Shown in pieces: positions 33,655 to 45,198 of a DNA stretch of 64,000 bases (its first letter is position 1; each line of letters starts with the position of its first letter). The stretch is from CAIWHR01 sp963726775 (GTDB lineage Bacteria; Pseudomonadota; Gammaproteobacteria; Burkholderiales; Casimicrobiaceae): assembly GCA_963726775.1 (NCBI GenBank), contig CAVSDL010000009.1, positions 372,001-436,000 of the forward strand, read 5' to 3'. A program made the position numbers and the translations under genes. Below the pieces are notes generated by a model. It saw only the letters and a program-made list of their open reading frames with translations, searched no databases and was not told the DNA's origin.

Positions 33655-34258
33655 TTGCTTATAATTATGTTCTGCAACACGCTTTGGCCCCGGCGCAATC
33701 CAACGAATTTCGCCGCAAAGGGTGCGACCCCGTCGTCGGATGATGACCCGGCCGCCCCGGTCCGAGCGTAGGCCCCGCGCTGCGGGGCAAAGTCGGCCGT
33801 GGCATGTTGCGTAAATCGGCCGCCGGTTAAATCCGCTCACCGTCCGGGCGTTGCGCCCCGGAACAGTAGCGATGGTAAAGGAAGAGCGCAGTCTCCGCAC
33901 CCGGCTTGCGGCCGGTTCGAAGCGGCGCATTGCGCGGCGCACTTAGCGACGATTTCTGCTTCTGGCTGTCCACCGGTCCGCGACCCGATCGCGGCACGGG
34001 CAGCCACCAGCGTTGACCGTTTGAACGCGACAACGAAGACACCCGCTCCCACGAGAACAAACCGCCTCGCCATTGACGAGGCCGACGCCATGATCACCTT
34101 CCCCAGCGTCCACCCCTCTCTCGTCTGCCCGCAGCCACCGCTGCCGGCGCGGTTGTACTCGCGCGCGTCCGCCGCCCGATAGCGTCACGCCGCGCAGCGC
34201 GCGGCTCCAGCTTCGCCCCGCCCAGCATGTCCGGCAGGATTCGCGCCGGGAATAACCT
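33655..34258. other. rluC-rne divergent intergenic region with presumed long rne leader
   Basis: This 604-base stretch lies between divergent rluC and rne. An AT-rich patch at 33655-33675 reads ATAATTATAAGC on the minus strand and is a plausible rluC -10 region. The right part probably holds the rne 5' leader. In E. coli a structured rne leader mediates autoregulation by RNase E itself, but I could not confirm a matching structure here by eye. Small frames within it lack ribosome binding sites. Confidence 0.45.
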
Positions 34259-37186
34259 ATGAAGCGCATGCTGTTCAACGCCACCCAGGCGGAGGAGCTC
34301 CGGGTGGCCATCGTCGACGGCCAGAAGCTGGTCGACCTTGACATCGAGTCCGCGAGCAAGGAGCAACGCAAGAGCAACATCTACAAGGCGGTTGTTACCC
34401 GCATCGAACCGAGCCTCGAGGCCTGTTTCGTCGACTACGGGACGGACCGACACGGATTCCTGCCGTTCAAGGAAGTTGCGCGCCAGTACCTGAAGGGCGG
34501 CCGCGGGGGCAACGGCAGCGACGAGGGCGACAGCGAAGGCGGCCGCGGGCGCATCCAGGACCAGCTCCGCGAAGGGATGGAGCTGATCGTCCAGGTCGAC
34601 AAGGACGAGCGCGGCAACAAGGGCGCGGCGCTCACCACCTACATCTCGCTGGCCGGCCGCTACCTCGTGCTGATGCCGAACAACCCGCGCGGCGGCGGCG
34701 TTTCGCGGCGCATCGAAGGCGAGGAGCGCAACGAACTGCGCGACGCGATCGCCGGCCTCGACGTCCCGTCCGGGATGAGCGTCATCGCCCGCACCGCCGG
34801 CATCGGCCGCTCGACCGAAGAGCTGCAATGGGACCTGAACTACCTGATGCAGTTGTGGCGCGCGGTTGAGGACGCGGCAAAGATGCAGTCGGGCGCCTAC
34901 CTGATCTATCAGGAATCGAGCCTCGTCATCCGCGCCATCCGCGATTACTTCCATCCGGACATAGGTGAGCTGCTGATCGACACCGAAGCGATCTACGAGC
35001 AGGCGCAGCAGTTCATGGCGCACGTGATGCCGGGCAACGTCAACCGCGTCAAGCTCTACAAGGACGACGTCCCGCTGTTCTCGCGTTTCCAGATCGAGCA
35101 CCAGATCGAGACCGCGTATGCGCGGCAGGTGCCGCTGCCCGCCGGTGGCGCGATCGTGATCGACCACACCGAGGCGCTCGTCTCCGTGGACGTCAACTCC
35201 GCACGCGCGACCAAGGCCGGCGACATCGAAACGACGGCCTTCAACACCAACCTCGAAGCGGCCGACGAAATTGCCCGCCAGCTGCGGCTGCGCGACCTGG
35301 GTGGCCTCATCGTCATCGACTTCATCGACATGGAGAGCGCCAAGAACCAGCGGGAAGTCGAAGTGCGCCTGAAGGACGCCCTGCGCTACGATCGCGCCCG
35401 CGTCCAGCTCGGCAAGATCTCGCGCTTCGGCCTCATGGAACTTTCGCGCCAGCGCCTGCGTCCGGCGCTTGCGGAATCGGCCTACATCGCCTGCCCGCGC
35501 TGCCACGGCATCGGTCATATTCGCGGCACCGAATCGTCGGCGCTGCACATCCTGCGCATCCTGCAGGAAGAAGCGATGAAGGAAAACACCGCGCAGGTCG
35601 TGGCGCAGGTGCCGGTGGACGTCGCCACGTTCCTGCTGAACGAGAAGCGCACCGAAGTGCTGTCGATCGAGACCCGGTTTCGGGTCAACGTGCTGCTGGT
35701 CCCGAACCGCCATCTGGAGACGCCCAACTACACGGTCGAGCGGCTGCGCCACGACGACCTGAATCAGAGCGAGCCGCTGCCCCTGTCGTTCAACCTCGTC
35801 AAGCAGCCGGAGGAAACCGATCCGGTCCAGCAGATGAAGGAAGAGGCGAAGGAACCGCGGCAGGAAGCCATGGTCAAGGGCATCACGCCATCGCAGCCGG
35901 CACCGCTTCCGGCCGAGGTTCCGGCGCCAAGCGCTGTTGCAGCGACGTCGCAACCGACGGGGGGCTGGCTTGCGCGGATGCGCGCATGGTTCCGTCCGAT
36001 GCCGGCGATCCCGGCGCCTGCCGCGCGCGCCGAATCGGCACGCGAGACACGCGAACAGCGCGAACAGCGCCGCGACGGGCGCGACAACCGTGGTGGCGGC
36101 GACCGCGACCGCAGCCGTGGCCAGGACAGACGCGACGGCCGCGATCGCGACGGTCGGCGTGGCGAAAGCCGCGGCGGTCGTGGCGAACCGCGCCCCCAGG
36201 GTAATCAACCTCGGGACCCGCAGCAGCAGCCGCGCGGCGGACAGCCGGCAGGCGGCCAGCGTCGCGATGGCGGCAAGGACAGCGCGCGCGACGGCCAGCG
36301 CGAAGGATCGCCGCAGCGCGAGCCGCGTCCCCCGCGCGAGCCTCGCGAGCCACGCAATGCGCAGCCGCAGCGCGAGCCCCGCGAAGGGCAACCACCACGC
36401 GAACCGCGCCCGCCGCGCCCGCCGCGCGAGCCCCGTGAAGGCCAGCCGTCGCGCGAGCCGCGGTCGCAACCTCCCGCGGCTGACGAAGCGACGCTGCCCG
36501 CGATCGAGGCCGCCGAACCGGGCCTGATCCGTGAGGGTGACGCCCAGGTGCGCGGCGAAACCGGCGAAGGTAATCACGGGCGCCGCGACCGTCGTCGTCG
36601 CGGCAGTCGCGGCGACGATCGCCCCGCGCGCGCCGGCCCCACCGAACATGCATCGATCGTCGAGGCGGTGGAGACACCGCTGCCGGCCGCTGCCAATGCA
36701 GGCGTGTTGCCCGAGTTGGTGCCACACGCCGCCGCAAGTTCGATCGCGTTGCCCGAAGTGCAACCGGCGGCGATGCCGGCTTTCCGCGAGGCCCCGCCTG
36801 TTGCATTCGTGACGAGCCCGCACCCGGATGTCACCGAATCGATGACGCCGCCGCCGGCGATCGAATTGCCGACGCCCGCTCCGATCAGGATCCCTGCCCG
36901 GGAGTCCGAGAGCGCGCACGTTGCACCCGAAGCGGAGCCCAAGCCCGAGCCGCGTCCGATCGTCGTGCCCCGGCCGGTTCCCGAAATTCCCCCGGTGTCG
37001 CTGACGTTGCCGCCTGAATCCGGCCTCGAGCTCGTTGAAACCCGGTTCAAGGCGACACTAACGGAAGAACCGGCACCTGCCATTGCAGCGGGACCACGCC
37101 GCGTGCGTCCGCCCAAGCTCGCCATCGTCGAGGAACCGCTGCAGCTGGTCGAGACGGCAAAGGATCCGGCGCCGCCGACGGGCTGA
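34259..37186 (+). CDS. rne: Ribonuclease E
   Basis: A 975-aa endoribonuclease that starts mRNA decay and matures rRNA and tRNA. The catalytic half (about 1-530) has an S1 domain (AVVTRIEPSLEACFVDYG, then DRHGFLPFKEV) and the metal-binding Asp residues in VSVDVNSARATKAGDIE and GGLIVIDFIDMES. The Zn-link CPRCHGIGH follows and holds the tetramer together. The C-terminal half is a disordered scaffold: an Arg/Asp/Gly-rich region (about 590-650), repeats of the type REPREPR and PPREPRPPRPP (about 680-745), a further RRDRRRRGSRGDD block, and a Pro/Glu-rich end. These basic blocks likely bind RNA and degradosome partners. The start MKRMLFNAT is the family norm. Confidence 0.97.
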   Translation: MKRMLFNATQAEELRVAIVDGQKLVDLDIESASKEQRKSNIYKAVVTRIEPSLEACFVDYGTDRHGFLPFKEVARQYLKGGRGGNGSDEGDSEGGRGRIQDQLREGMELIVQVDKDERGNKGAALTTYISLAGRYLVLMPNNPRGGGVSRRIEGEERNELRDAIAGLDVPSGMSVIARTAGIGRSTEELQWDLNYLMQLWRAVEDAAKMQSGAYLIYQESSLVIRAIRDYFHPDIGELLIDTEAIYEQAQQFMAHVMPGNVNRVKLYKDDVPLFSRFQIEHQIETAYARQVPLPAGGAIVIDHTEALVSVDVNSARATKAGDIETTAFNTNLEAADEIARQLRLRDLGGLIVIDFIDMESAKNQREVEVRLKDALRYDRARVQLGKISRFGLMELSRQRLRPALAESAYIACPRCHGIGHIRGTESSALHILRILQEEAMKENTAQVVAQVPVDVATFLLNEKRTEVLSIETRFRVNVLLVPNRHLETPNYTVERLRHDDLNQSEPLPLSFNLVKQPEETDPVQQMKEEAKEPRQEAMVKGITPSQPAPLPAEVPAPSAVAATSQPTGGWLARMRAWFRPMPAIPAPAARAESARETREQREQRRDGRDNRGGGDRDRSRGQDRRDGRDRDGRRGESRGGRGEPRPQGNQPRDPQQQPRGGQPAGGQRRDGGKDSARDGQREGSPQREPRPPREPREPRNAQPQREPREGQPPREPRPPRPPREPREGQPSREPRSQPPAADEATLPAIEAAEPGLIREGDAQVRGETGEGNHGRRDRRRRGSRGDDRPARAGPTEHASIVEAVETPLPAAANAGVLPELVPHAAASSIALPEVQPAAMPAFREAPPVAFVTSPHPDVTESMTPPPAIELPTPAPIRIPARESESAHVAPEAEPKPEPRPIVVPRPVPEIPPVSLTLPPESGLELVETRFKATLTEEPAPAIAAGPRRVRPPKLAIVEEPLQLVETAKDPAPPTG

Positions 37187-37211
37187 TGCCCGTCAAGTTC
37201 TGCGGAACCGG

Positions 37212-37236
37212 AAGGCGGGTGACGGCCCGCCTTTCT
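37212..37236 (+). terminator. Rho-independent terminator of rne
   Basis: AAGGCGGG and CCCGCCTT pair around a short loop, followed by TCT. It lies 26 bases past the rne stop. Confidence 0.8.
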
Positions 37237-37265
37237 CCTGCGCCCTGATGCTACGATCAGCGGCG

Positions 37266-37742
37266 ATGAAACGCCTGTTGATCGTGTTTCATACCCAGCT
37301 CGGCTGCACCGCGCAACTGGCGGAGGCGGCATTCGCGGGCGCGCTGACTGTCGACGATGTCGCAACCACGCTCAGGCGCGCTGCCGACGGCAGCGTTGAC
37401 GACCTGTTGGAATGCGATGCGCTGCTCATCGCCACGTCCGAGAATTTCGGCGGCATGAGCGGCATGGTCAAGGACTTCTTCGAACGGGCGTACTACCCGT
37501 GCGAGGGTCGCGTCGAAGGTAAACCCTACACGGTGCTGGTATGCGCGGGGACCGACGGCGCAGGGGCGATGCTGCAGGTCGACCGCGTCGCGACCGGGCT
37601 GCGGCTCAACAAAGTCCATCCCGGCCTCGTCTACAAGAGCGGACGAACGGCGCAGGCGCATGCCGTCCCGGACGCGGTCCTCGCGCGCTGCGAAGAAATC
37701 GGCGCCACGCTCGCGGCCGGGGTCTCCGCCGGCATCTACTAG
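37266..37742 (+). CDS. Flavodoxin/NAD(P)H-dependent FMN oxidoreductase-like protein
   Basis: A 158-aa flavodoxin-fold protein: MKRLLIVFHTQLGCTAQLAE at the N-terminus is the phosphate-binding loop region, LLIATSENFGGMSGMVKDFF (about residues 56-75) is the isoalloxazine-side loop seen in NADPH-dependent FMN reductase-like proteins, and VCAGTDGAGAMLQVDRVATG follows. It probably binds FMN and acts in electron transfer or quinone reduction; the substrate is unknown. It sits behind the rne terminator, so it needs its own promoter. Confidence 0.75.
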   Translation: MKRLLIVFHTQLGCTAQLAEAAFAGALTVDDVATTLRRAADGSVDDLLECDALLIATSENFGGMSGMVKDFFERAYYPCEGRVEGKPYTVLVCAGTDGAGAMLQVDRVATGLRLNKVHPGLVYKSGRTAQAHAVPDAVLARCEEIGATLAAGVSAGIY

Positions 37743-37785
37743 GGCTCGTCCGTACCTGCAGCCATCGTGTGAACGGGCCCTGACG

Positions 37786-38295
37786 TCAGTCCGTGTCGCC
37801 TCGCTCTTCGCGCAGTCCGTCGCGCACGCGGACGACGAGCACGGCACTCGCCCTTTCGACGAGATCAAGCACCTGTTCGAAGCCCTGCAGTCCGCCGTAA
37901 TAGGGGTCGGGCACGTCGCGCACGCCCGCGTCGGGAACGAGATCGAGGAACAGGCCGAGGTGCCCGCTAAAGTCACGCGGCTTCATGGCCGTCAAGGCGT
38001 CCAGATTCGCGTGATCCATCGCGAGGATCCAGTCGAAGCGGGCAAAATCCGCGGCCTCGACCTGCCGCGCGCGCATCGCCGACAGGTCATAACCGCGAAG
38101 GCTCGCCGCCCGGATCGCACGGGGATCCGGCGGTGACCCGACGTGCCAGTCGCCCAGACCCGCGGAATCCGCCTGGATGCGCGCGTCGAGTCCGGCGCGC
38201 GCGACGGCGGCGCGAAAGGCGCCTTCCGCGGTCGGCGATCGACAGATGTTGCCGAGGCAGACGAAGAGTACGGCGGCGGTGGCGGTGGAGCTCAA
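37786..38295 (-). CDS. Low-molecular-weight protein-tyrosine phosphatase
   Basis: A 169-aa phosphatase with the active-site loop FVCLGNICRSPTAEG (C-x5-R, about residues 11-25) and the general-acid Asp in DVPDPYYGGLQGFEQVLDLV. These are the full signature of LMW-PTPs, which in bacteria often act on tyrosine kinases controlling exopolysaccharide. No such kinase or polysaccharide locus is in the window. The protein is slightly longer than the usual 150-160 residues at the C-terminus. The gene reads convergently to the flavodoxin-like gene. Confidence 0.93.
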   Translation of the reverse strand: MSSTATAAVLFVCLGNICRSPTAEGAFRAAVARAGLDARIQADSAGLGDWHVGSPPDPRAIRAASLRGYDLSAMRARQVEAADFARFDWILAMDHANLDALTAMKPRDFSGHLGLFLDLVPDAGVRDVPDPYYGGLQGFEQVLDLVERASAVLVVRVRDGLREERGDTD

Positions 38296-38383
38296 GAGCT
38301 GCTATCCATGATGTCCGGGTTCCGGTGGACGTGCCTCAACATCGATCCGGAGAAGAAGATAGCTGCGAACTGTTGCAACCGGG

Positions 38384-40417
<2,034 letters not shown>

Positions 40418-40494
40418 GGAATCGGAGGGCGAAGGAAGCACGGCGAACCGGCCATTTTACTGGTTTTCGTCCGCCACGCCCGGACCGCGCCGGT

Positions 40495-42318
40495 TCAGAA
40501 CGTCAAGGCGTCGGATTCCGCTGGTGCCGAGGCTTCGCGAGCGGCGCCGAACTGCAATGCGGCCAGCCGCGCGTACAGCGGGCTGGCGTGCAGCAGTTCG
40601 TCATGCGTGCCCACGGCGACAATGCGGCCACGCTCCATCACCGCGATCCGGTCGGCATGTCGGACCGTGGCAAGCCGATGGGCGATGATCAGCACGGTGC
40701 GTCCGGCCATCAACCGCCCGAGCGCGAGCTGGACGACGCGCTCGCTCTCGGCATCGAGCGCGCTGGTCGCTTCGTCGAGCAGCAGTATCGGCCGGTCAGC
40801 GAGGATCGCGCGCGCGATCGCCAGCCGCTGCCGCTGGCCGCCGGAGAGCCGCACGCCGCGCTCGCCCAGGTTGCTCGCATAGCCTTCGGGGAGCTGTGCC
40901 ACGAACTCCGACGCATACGCCGACTCGCACGCAGCGCGCACCTCGGATTCGCTGGCTTCGGGCCGTCCATAGCGCACGTTCTCCAGCACGCTCGTCGCGA
41001 AAATCACGGGATCCTGCGGCACAACCGCGAGCCGCCCGCGCAGTTCGTGCGGGTCCGCGCGGCGCACGTCGATGCCGTCGACGCGTATCGAGCCCGACTG
41101 CGGATCGTAGAAGCGCAGCAGCAGCTGGAATACGGTGGTCTTGCCCGCACCCGACGGGCCCACCAACGCGACCTTTTCGCCCGCGCGCGCCTCCAGCGAG
41201 AATGCATTCAGCGCCGGGGCGTCGGGGCGCGACGGGTAACGGAAGGTCACGTCGTCGAACGCCACGGTGCCGCGCGCCGGCGACGGGAGCGTCTCGGGAT
41301 GCGCCGGCACGCGTATGTCCGGAGTCACGGCGAGCAACTCGAACAGCCGTTCGGTGGCGCCCGCCGCGCGCTGCAGGTCGCCGACAACCTCGCTGATGGT
41401 GCCGACCGCGCTGGCGACGATGACCGCGTAGAAGACGAACGCCGACAGCTGACCCGCGCTGATCCGCCCGGCGACGACGTCGTGTCCTCCGATCCACAGG
41501 ATCACGCCGACGGCGCCGAATACCAGCACGATGACGGCCGCGACCAGCATCGCGCGTTGCGTGATCCGCTGCCGCGCGGTGTCGAACGCCGCTTCGACGC
41601 GTTCGCCGAAGCGCCGCCGGTCCTCGCCTTCGTGCCCGTACGCCTGCACCGTGCGAATTTCATGCAACGCTTCGTCCACGTACGCGCCGACGTCGCCGAC
41701 GCGATCCTGGCTGGCGCGCGCCAGCTTGCGCACGCGGCGCCCGAACAGCACGATCGGCACGACGACCAGCGGCACGCCGGCCAGCACCAGCAAAGTCAGC
41801 TTCGCGCTGGTGATGGCCAGCATCACCAGCCCCCCGGTGAGGAGCAGCAGGTTGCGGATCGCCATCGAAGCGCTGGAGCCGATCACCGTCTCCAGCATCG
41901 CCGTATCGTTGGTGAGGCGGGAGATGACCTCGCCGGTGCGCGTCATTTCGAAATAACTCGGTGGCAACCGGAGCAAGTGGTCGAAGACGGCACGCCGCAG
42001 ATCGGCGGTGACGCGCTCGCCGATCCACGACACGAAATAGAAGCGGGTGAACGTCGCGGCGGCCATGACCACGACGACGACCAGCATCAACGCCAGCGTG
42101 CGATCGAGTTCGCCGGCGTTGCCGGCGCCGAAGCCGCGGTCGATGACCCCCTTCAGCCCCTGGCCGACGGCCAGAACCGCTCCCGCCGCCACGACCAGCG
42201 CGACCGCGGCGCCCACGACCTGCCGCCGGTAGGGCTTGAGATACGCGCCGACGCGCAACAGCGTCTTGAGGGCGGTGACGGGCGGTAGCGGGGAGGTGGT
42301 ATCGGGAGTCATTCGCAT
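40495..42318 (-). CDS. ABC exporter with fused membrane and ATPase domains, MsbA-related
   Basis: A 607-aa half-transporter: six membrane helices in the first 310 residues (first helix VVGAAVALVVAAGAVLAVGQ) with the loop RTGEVISRLTNDTAMLETVI, then an ATPase domain with Walker A LVGPSGAGKTTVFQLLLRFY, signature VRLSGGQRQRLAIARAILAD and Walker B ILLLDEATSALDAESE with His in IIAHRLATVRHAD. The order and spacing match the MsbA-related exporter group, distinct from true MsbA by sequence in the TM region. It works as a homodimer at the inner membrane. Cargo could be lipid, peptide or drug. ATG 42318 or 42312 are the likely starts. Confidence 0.9.
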   Translation of the reverse strand: MRMTPDTTSPLPPVTALKTLLRVGAYLKPYRRQVVGAAVALVVAAGAVLAVGQGLKGVIDRGFGAGNAGELDRTLALMLVVVVVMAAATFTRFYFVSWIGERVTADLRRAVFDHLLRLPPSYFEMTRTGEVISRLTNDTAMLETVIGSSASMAIRNLLLLTGGLVMLAITSAKLTLLVLAGVPLVVVPIVLFGRRVRKLARASQDRVGDVGAYVDEALHEIRTVQAYGHEGEDRRRFGERVEAAFDTARQRITQRAMLVAAVIVLVFGAVGVILWIGGHDVVAGRISAGQLSAFVFYAVIVASAVGTISEVVGDLQRAAGATERLFELLAVTPDIRVPAHPETLPSPARGTVAFDDVTFRYPSRPDAPALNAFSLEARAGEKVALVGPSGAGKTTVFQLLLRFYDPQSGSIRVDGIDVRRADPHELRGRLAVVPQDPVIFATSVLENVRYGRPEASESEVRAACESAYASEFVAQLPEGYASNLGERGVRLSGGQRQRLAIARAILADRPILLLDEATSALDAESERVVQLALGRLMAGRTVLIIAHRLATVRHADRIAVMERGRIVAVGTHDELLHASPLYARLAALQFGAAREASAPAESDALTF

Positions 42319-42481
42319 CGATGGGGACCGTAGGCGCCGTGCGCGGGCACGGCGCGCCCCCAATACCCGCTTGGGACCGATTGCGGGACAGGACGGAGCA
42401 CGTTAGCCTTCGGAGACGGCGTTGTCGAGATCATGGTTGCCCAAGGCATGCACTCGACACGCGTTCGACCGGGAGACCCTC

Positions 42482-42877
42482 ATGCCATCCGCACTGCCCG
42501 CCTTGACCACGCTCGTTGCGGTACTGCTCTACGTCGTTACCATCGCCAATGTGGGGCGCGCCCGGGCGAAATACAAGATCGAAGCTCCGGCCGTCACGGG
42601 CCACCCGGATTTCGAGCGCGTCTATCGCGTGCAGGCGAACACGCTGGAGCAACTCATCGGCTTCCTGCCCGCGCTGTGGCTGTTCGCGGTCTATGTGAGC
42701 CCGCCATGGGCATCCCTGTTCGGAGCCGTCTGGATCGTCGGGCGCGTGGTGTACGCCATCGGCTACTACAAGTCCGCGGAAAAGAGGGGGCCCGGCTTCC
42801 TGATCGCCTTTGCCGGATTCGCGGCGCTGTGGCTAGGCGCCGCGTGGGGCATTTTCCAGGCGCTGCTTCGAGGCTGA
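42482..42877 (+). CDS. MAPEG family membrane protein
   Basis: A 131-aa protein with four membrane helices. ATG 42482 follows GGGAG. The family core is FERVYRVQANTLEQLIGFLP (about residues 42-61), with the conserved Arg/Asn/Glu that bind glutathione in eukaryotic relatives, followed by ALWLFAVYVSPP and RVVYAIGYYKSAEKRGPGF. Bacterial members may conjugate or reduce hydrophobic electrophiles. No partner gene is obvious. It is followed by a DUF421 gene on the same strand. Confidence 0.88.
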   Translation: MPSALPALTTLVAVLLYVVTIANVGRARAKYKIEAPAVTGHPDFERVYRVQANTLEQLIGFLPALWLFAVYVSPPWASLFGAVWIVGRVVYAIGYYKSAEKRGPGFLIAFAGFAALWLGAAWGIFQALLRG

Positions 42878-42990
42878 ATCGGTCTAGGGCGGCGGCGCGC
42901 CTCCGACGGATCGCAAATTGCTGCGCCGGCACCGCGGCGCGTCCCGGTTTGCGTCTTGGCGCGCGATTTCCCATACTTTCCGGAGGTTTC

Positions 42991-43497
42991 ATGTCCGACC
43001 TGCTGCAAATGTTCCAGTTCGATGCCGGCCACACGTGGTGGCACTTTATCGCGCGCGCCACGATCGTCTATGCGTTCCTGCTTCTTGCGCTGCGGCTGCT
43101 CGGCAACCGGCCGATGGCGCAGATGACGCGTTTCGACGTGATCCTGCTGATGGTCCTCGCCAATGCCGTGCAGAACGCCTTGAATGCCGGCGACAACTCC
43201 GTCGTGGCCGGCATCATCCTTGCTGCGACGCTGATGGTTCTGAACCATGTGCTGCACCGTTTCGTGTACCGGAACAAGCGATTCGAGAGGCTGCTCGAAG
43301 GTGCGCCACAGGTGCTGATTCACAACGGCAGCGTCATCCGGAACGTTGCCGACCACGCGAGCCTCACCGACGAGGACATCCGCGCCGAGCTGCGGCAGGC
43401 AGGCGTGGCAGACCCCGCCGGCGTGCGCTGGGCCATCCTCGAGGCCGACGGACACATCAGCGTCATTCCTCACCATCGGGTCGCTATTACCGCTTAG
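42991..43497 (+). CDS. DUF421 (YetF-like) membrane protein
   Basis: A 168-aa protein: CGGAGG precedes the ATG at 42991. Three hydrophobic segments lie in the first 90 residues, including ATIVYAFLLLALRLLGNRPM with the family phrase 'R-L-x-G-x-R-P-M', then AQMTRFDVILLMVLANAVQN. A small cytosolic domain follows with QVLIHNGSVIRNVADHASLT and ADGHISVIPHH, which are conserved in YetF proteins. YetF/DUF421 proteins are widespread and linked to spore or stress physiology in Bacillus; here the role is unknown. Confidence 0.88.
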   Translation: MSDLLQMFQFDAGHTWWHFIARATIVYAFLLLALRLLGNRPMAQMTRFDVILLMVLANAVQNALNAGDNSVVAGIILAATLMVLNHVLHRFVYRNKRFERLLEGAPQVLIHNGSVIRNVADHASLTDEDIRAELRQAGVADPAGVRWAILEADGHISVIPHHRVAITA

Positions 43498-43611
43498 CCG
43501 GCGTCGAGCCCATTCGTCGACGATGCAGTCCCGCTTCTGTGCATGCTACGAAGCGCGTGCCGACACTGCGGTAAAATGTGCATTTGCCCGCGCCACTACC
43601 TGGAAAATTCG

Positions 43612-44856
43612 ATGAGCAGTCTCGCCGCACGCGTTCACGCCGCCCCTGGAATCTCGATGGATATCCTCTCCGCCCGCGTCCAGGCAATCAAGCCCTCCCC
43701 CACGATGGCCGTCACCGCACAGGCAGCGAAACTCAAGGCCGAGGGCAAGGATGTCGTCAGCCTCGGTGCCGGTGAACCCGATTTCGATACGCCGCAGCAC
43801 ATCAAGGACGCCGCCATCGCGGCGATCAACCGGGGGTTCACCAAGTACACGCAGGTCGGCGGCATTCCGTCGCTCAAGGAGGCGATCGTCTCCAAGTTCC
43901 GGCGCGAGAACCGGCTCGACTACACGCCGAAGCAGATTCTCGTCTCGGTCGGCGGCAAGCACTCGATCTTCAATCTTTGCCAGGCGGTCGTGAACCCCGG
44001 CGACGAAGTCATCATTCCGGCGCCCTACTGGGTGTCGTATCCGGACATCGCGCTCATCGCCGACGGCAAGCCGGTGATCATCGAGGCCGGCGTCGACCAG
44101 GGATTCAAGATCACGCCGGCGCAGCTCGAGCGCGCCATCACGGCCCGGACGAAGCTCCTGATCATCAACAGCCCGAGCAATCCCACAGGCGCGGTCTACG
44201 ACGCCGGCGAGCTGCGCGCGCTGGCCGAGGTGCTGCAGCGCCATCCGCACGTGCTGGTCGCGACCGATGACATGTATGAGCACATCAAGCTCGCCGATTA
44301 CGATTTCGTGAACATCGTCAACGTCTGTCCCGAGCTCTACGGCCGGACCATCGTGCTGAACGGCGTGTCGAAGGCGTATTCGATGACCGGCTGGCGCATC
44401 GGCTACTGCGGCGGTCCGGAGCCCATTGTCACCGCGATGGAGAATGTGCAGTCGCAGTCCACGTCGAACCCGACGTCGATCGCGCAAGTTGCGGCCGAAA
44501 CCGCGCTCACCGGCGACCAGGCGTGCATCCAGCCGATGGTGAGGGCTTTCCGCGAGCGCCATGAGTACGTGGTGAACGCATTCAATGCCATTCCGGGCGT
44601 CCGATGCATCCGCGCCGGAGGCGCCTTCTACGCTTTCCCCTACGTCGGCGAGGCGATTCGCACGCTGCACGGCAAAGGCTTGCTCAAGGCACCAACCGAC
44701 CTTGCCTTCTGCGCGTATCTGCTCGAGCGAGCGCTGGTCGCGGTGGTACCGGGCTCGGCGTTCGGCAGCGAAGGATACCTGCGCATATCGTTTGCCACGT
44801 CGATGGCGAACCTCGAAAAAGCGGTGGCGAGGATCCATGCCGCAGTGACTGTTTGA
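43612..44856 (+). CDS. Aspartate aminotransferase (class I, subgroup I-gamma)
   Basis: A 414-aa PLP enzyme that transfers the amino group between aspartate and 2-oxoglutarate. Motifs in order: SLGAGEPDFDTPQHIKDAAI (substrate loop), YTQVGGIPSLKEAIVSKFRR, IINSPSNPTGAVYDAGELRA (Asn and Pro near the cofactor), ATDDMYEHIKLADYDF, and the PLP Lys in VSKAYSMTGWRIGYCGGPEP. These fit subgroup I-gamma, common in proteobacteria and also able to use prephenate in some species. ATG 43612 gives a slightly long N-terminus; MDILSARVQ at 43657 is an alternative start closer to homologues. The tRNA-Gly gene follows with its own promoter. Confidence 0.93.
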   Translation: MSSLAARVHAAPGISMDILSARVQAIKPSPTMAVTAQAAKLKAEGKDVVSLGAGEPDFDTPQHIKDAAIAAINRGFTKYTQVGGIPSLKEAIVSKFRRENRLDYTPKQILVSVGGKHSIFNLCQAVVNPGDEVIIPAPYWVSYPDIALIADGKPVIIEAGVDQGFKITPAQLERAITARTKLLIINSPSNPTGAVYDAGELRALAEVLQRHPHVLVATDDMYEHIKLADYDFVNIVNVCPELYGRTIVLNGVSKAYSMTGWRIGYCGGPEPIVTAMENVQSQSTSNPTSIAQVAAETALTGDQACIQPMVRAFRERHEYVVNAFNAIPGVRCIRAGGAFYAFPYVGEAIRTLHGKGLLKAPTDLAFCAYLLERALVAVVPGSAFGSEGYLRISFATSMANLEKAVARIHAAVTV

Positions 44857-44880
44857 TCCATCGCGCCACCGCCGCCGATT

Positions 44881-44908
44881 TTGACATGGTGGCGGCTTGC
44901 GCTATAAT
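44881..44908 (+). promoter_or_regulatory. Sigma-70 promoter of tRNA-Gly
   Basis: A perfect -35 TTGACA (44881-44886), a 16-base spacer and a perfect -10 TATAAT (44903-44908) lie 15 bases before the mature tRNA. This is the strongest sigma-70 promoter seen in the window. Inverted bases CGCCACC and GGTGGCG overlap it and might end the upstream transcript. Confidence 0.92.
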
Positions 44909-44923
44909 TCAAGGTTAGTCAAC

Positions 44924-44999
44924 GCGGGAATAGCTCAGTTGGTAGAGCGCAACCTTGCCAAGGTTGAGGTCGGGAGTTCGAGACTCCTTTCCCGCTCCA
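44924..44999 (+). tRNA. tRNA-Gly (anticodon GCC)
   Basis: It starts GCGGGAATAGCTCAG. The anticodon arm is AACCT-TGCCAAGGTT with GCC, the T-arm has AGTTCGAGACT, and it ends TTCCCGC-T-CCA with CCA encoded. Confidence 0.97.
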
Positions 45000-45008
45000 C
45001 TTCTTCGG

Positions 45009-45039
45009 GGGAGAGCTTCTAGTCCAGGCTCTCCCTTTT
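45009..45039 (+). terminator. Terminator between tRNA-Gly and tRNA-Cys
   Basis: GGGAGAGC and GCTCTCCC form an eight-base-pair stem with an 11-base loop, followed by TTTT. Some transcripts must read through, or tRNA-Cys has a separate promoter that I do not see clearly. Confidence 0.85.
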
Positions 45040-45071
45040 GGTCTCGGCGCCCGCAATGGGCGACCATCCCG

Positions 45072-45145
45072 GGCGGGATGGCAGAGTGGTCATGCAGCGG
45101 CCTGCAAAGCCGTCCACGCCGGTTCGATTCCGACTCCCGCCTCCA
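45072..45145 (+). tRNA. tRNA-Cys (anticodon GCA)
   Basis: It starts GGCGGGATGGCAGAG and has the anticodon arm CGGCC-TGCAAAG-CCG with GCA. The T-arm has GGTTCGATTCC and it ends TCCCGCC-T-CCA. Confidence 0.96.
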
Positions 45146-45198
45146 ACGGACCTGCGCTCCGCGGCCCGCTTCGATCGAGTCGATGCAGGCCGAAGCCC

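Noticed and set aside
33837..34097. Small minus-strand frame in the rne leader with a hydrophobic start (MIMASASSMARRFVLVGAGV).
   Set aside because: No ribosome binding site and no conservation signal I can see. It lies in a region expected to be leader RNA.
33655..34258. Possible riboswitch in the long rne leader.
   Set aside because: No known riboswitch core could be matched by eye. Autoregulation by RNase E is a sufficient explanation.
34094..36919. A 941-codon open frame on the minus strand across rne.
   Set aside because: It is an antisense shadow of a GC-rich gene. The plus-strand frame has all RNase E motifs, and the minus frame has no recognisable domain or ribosome binding site.
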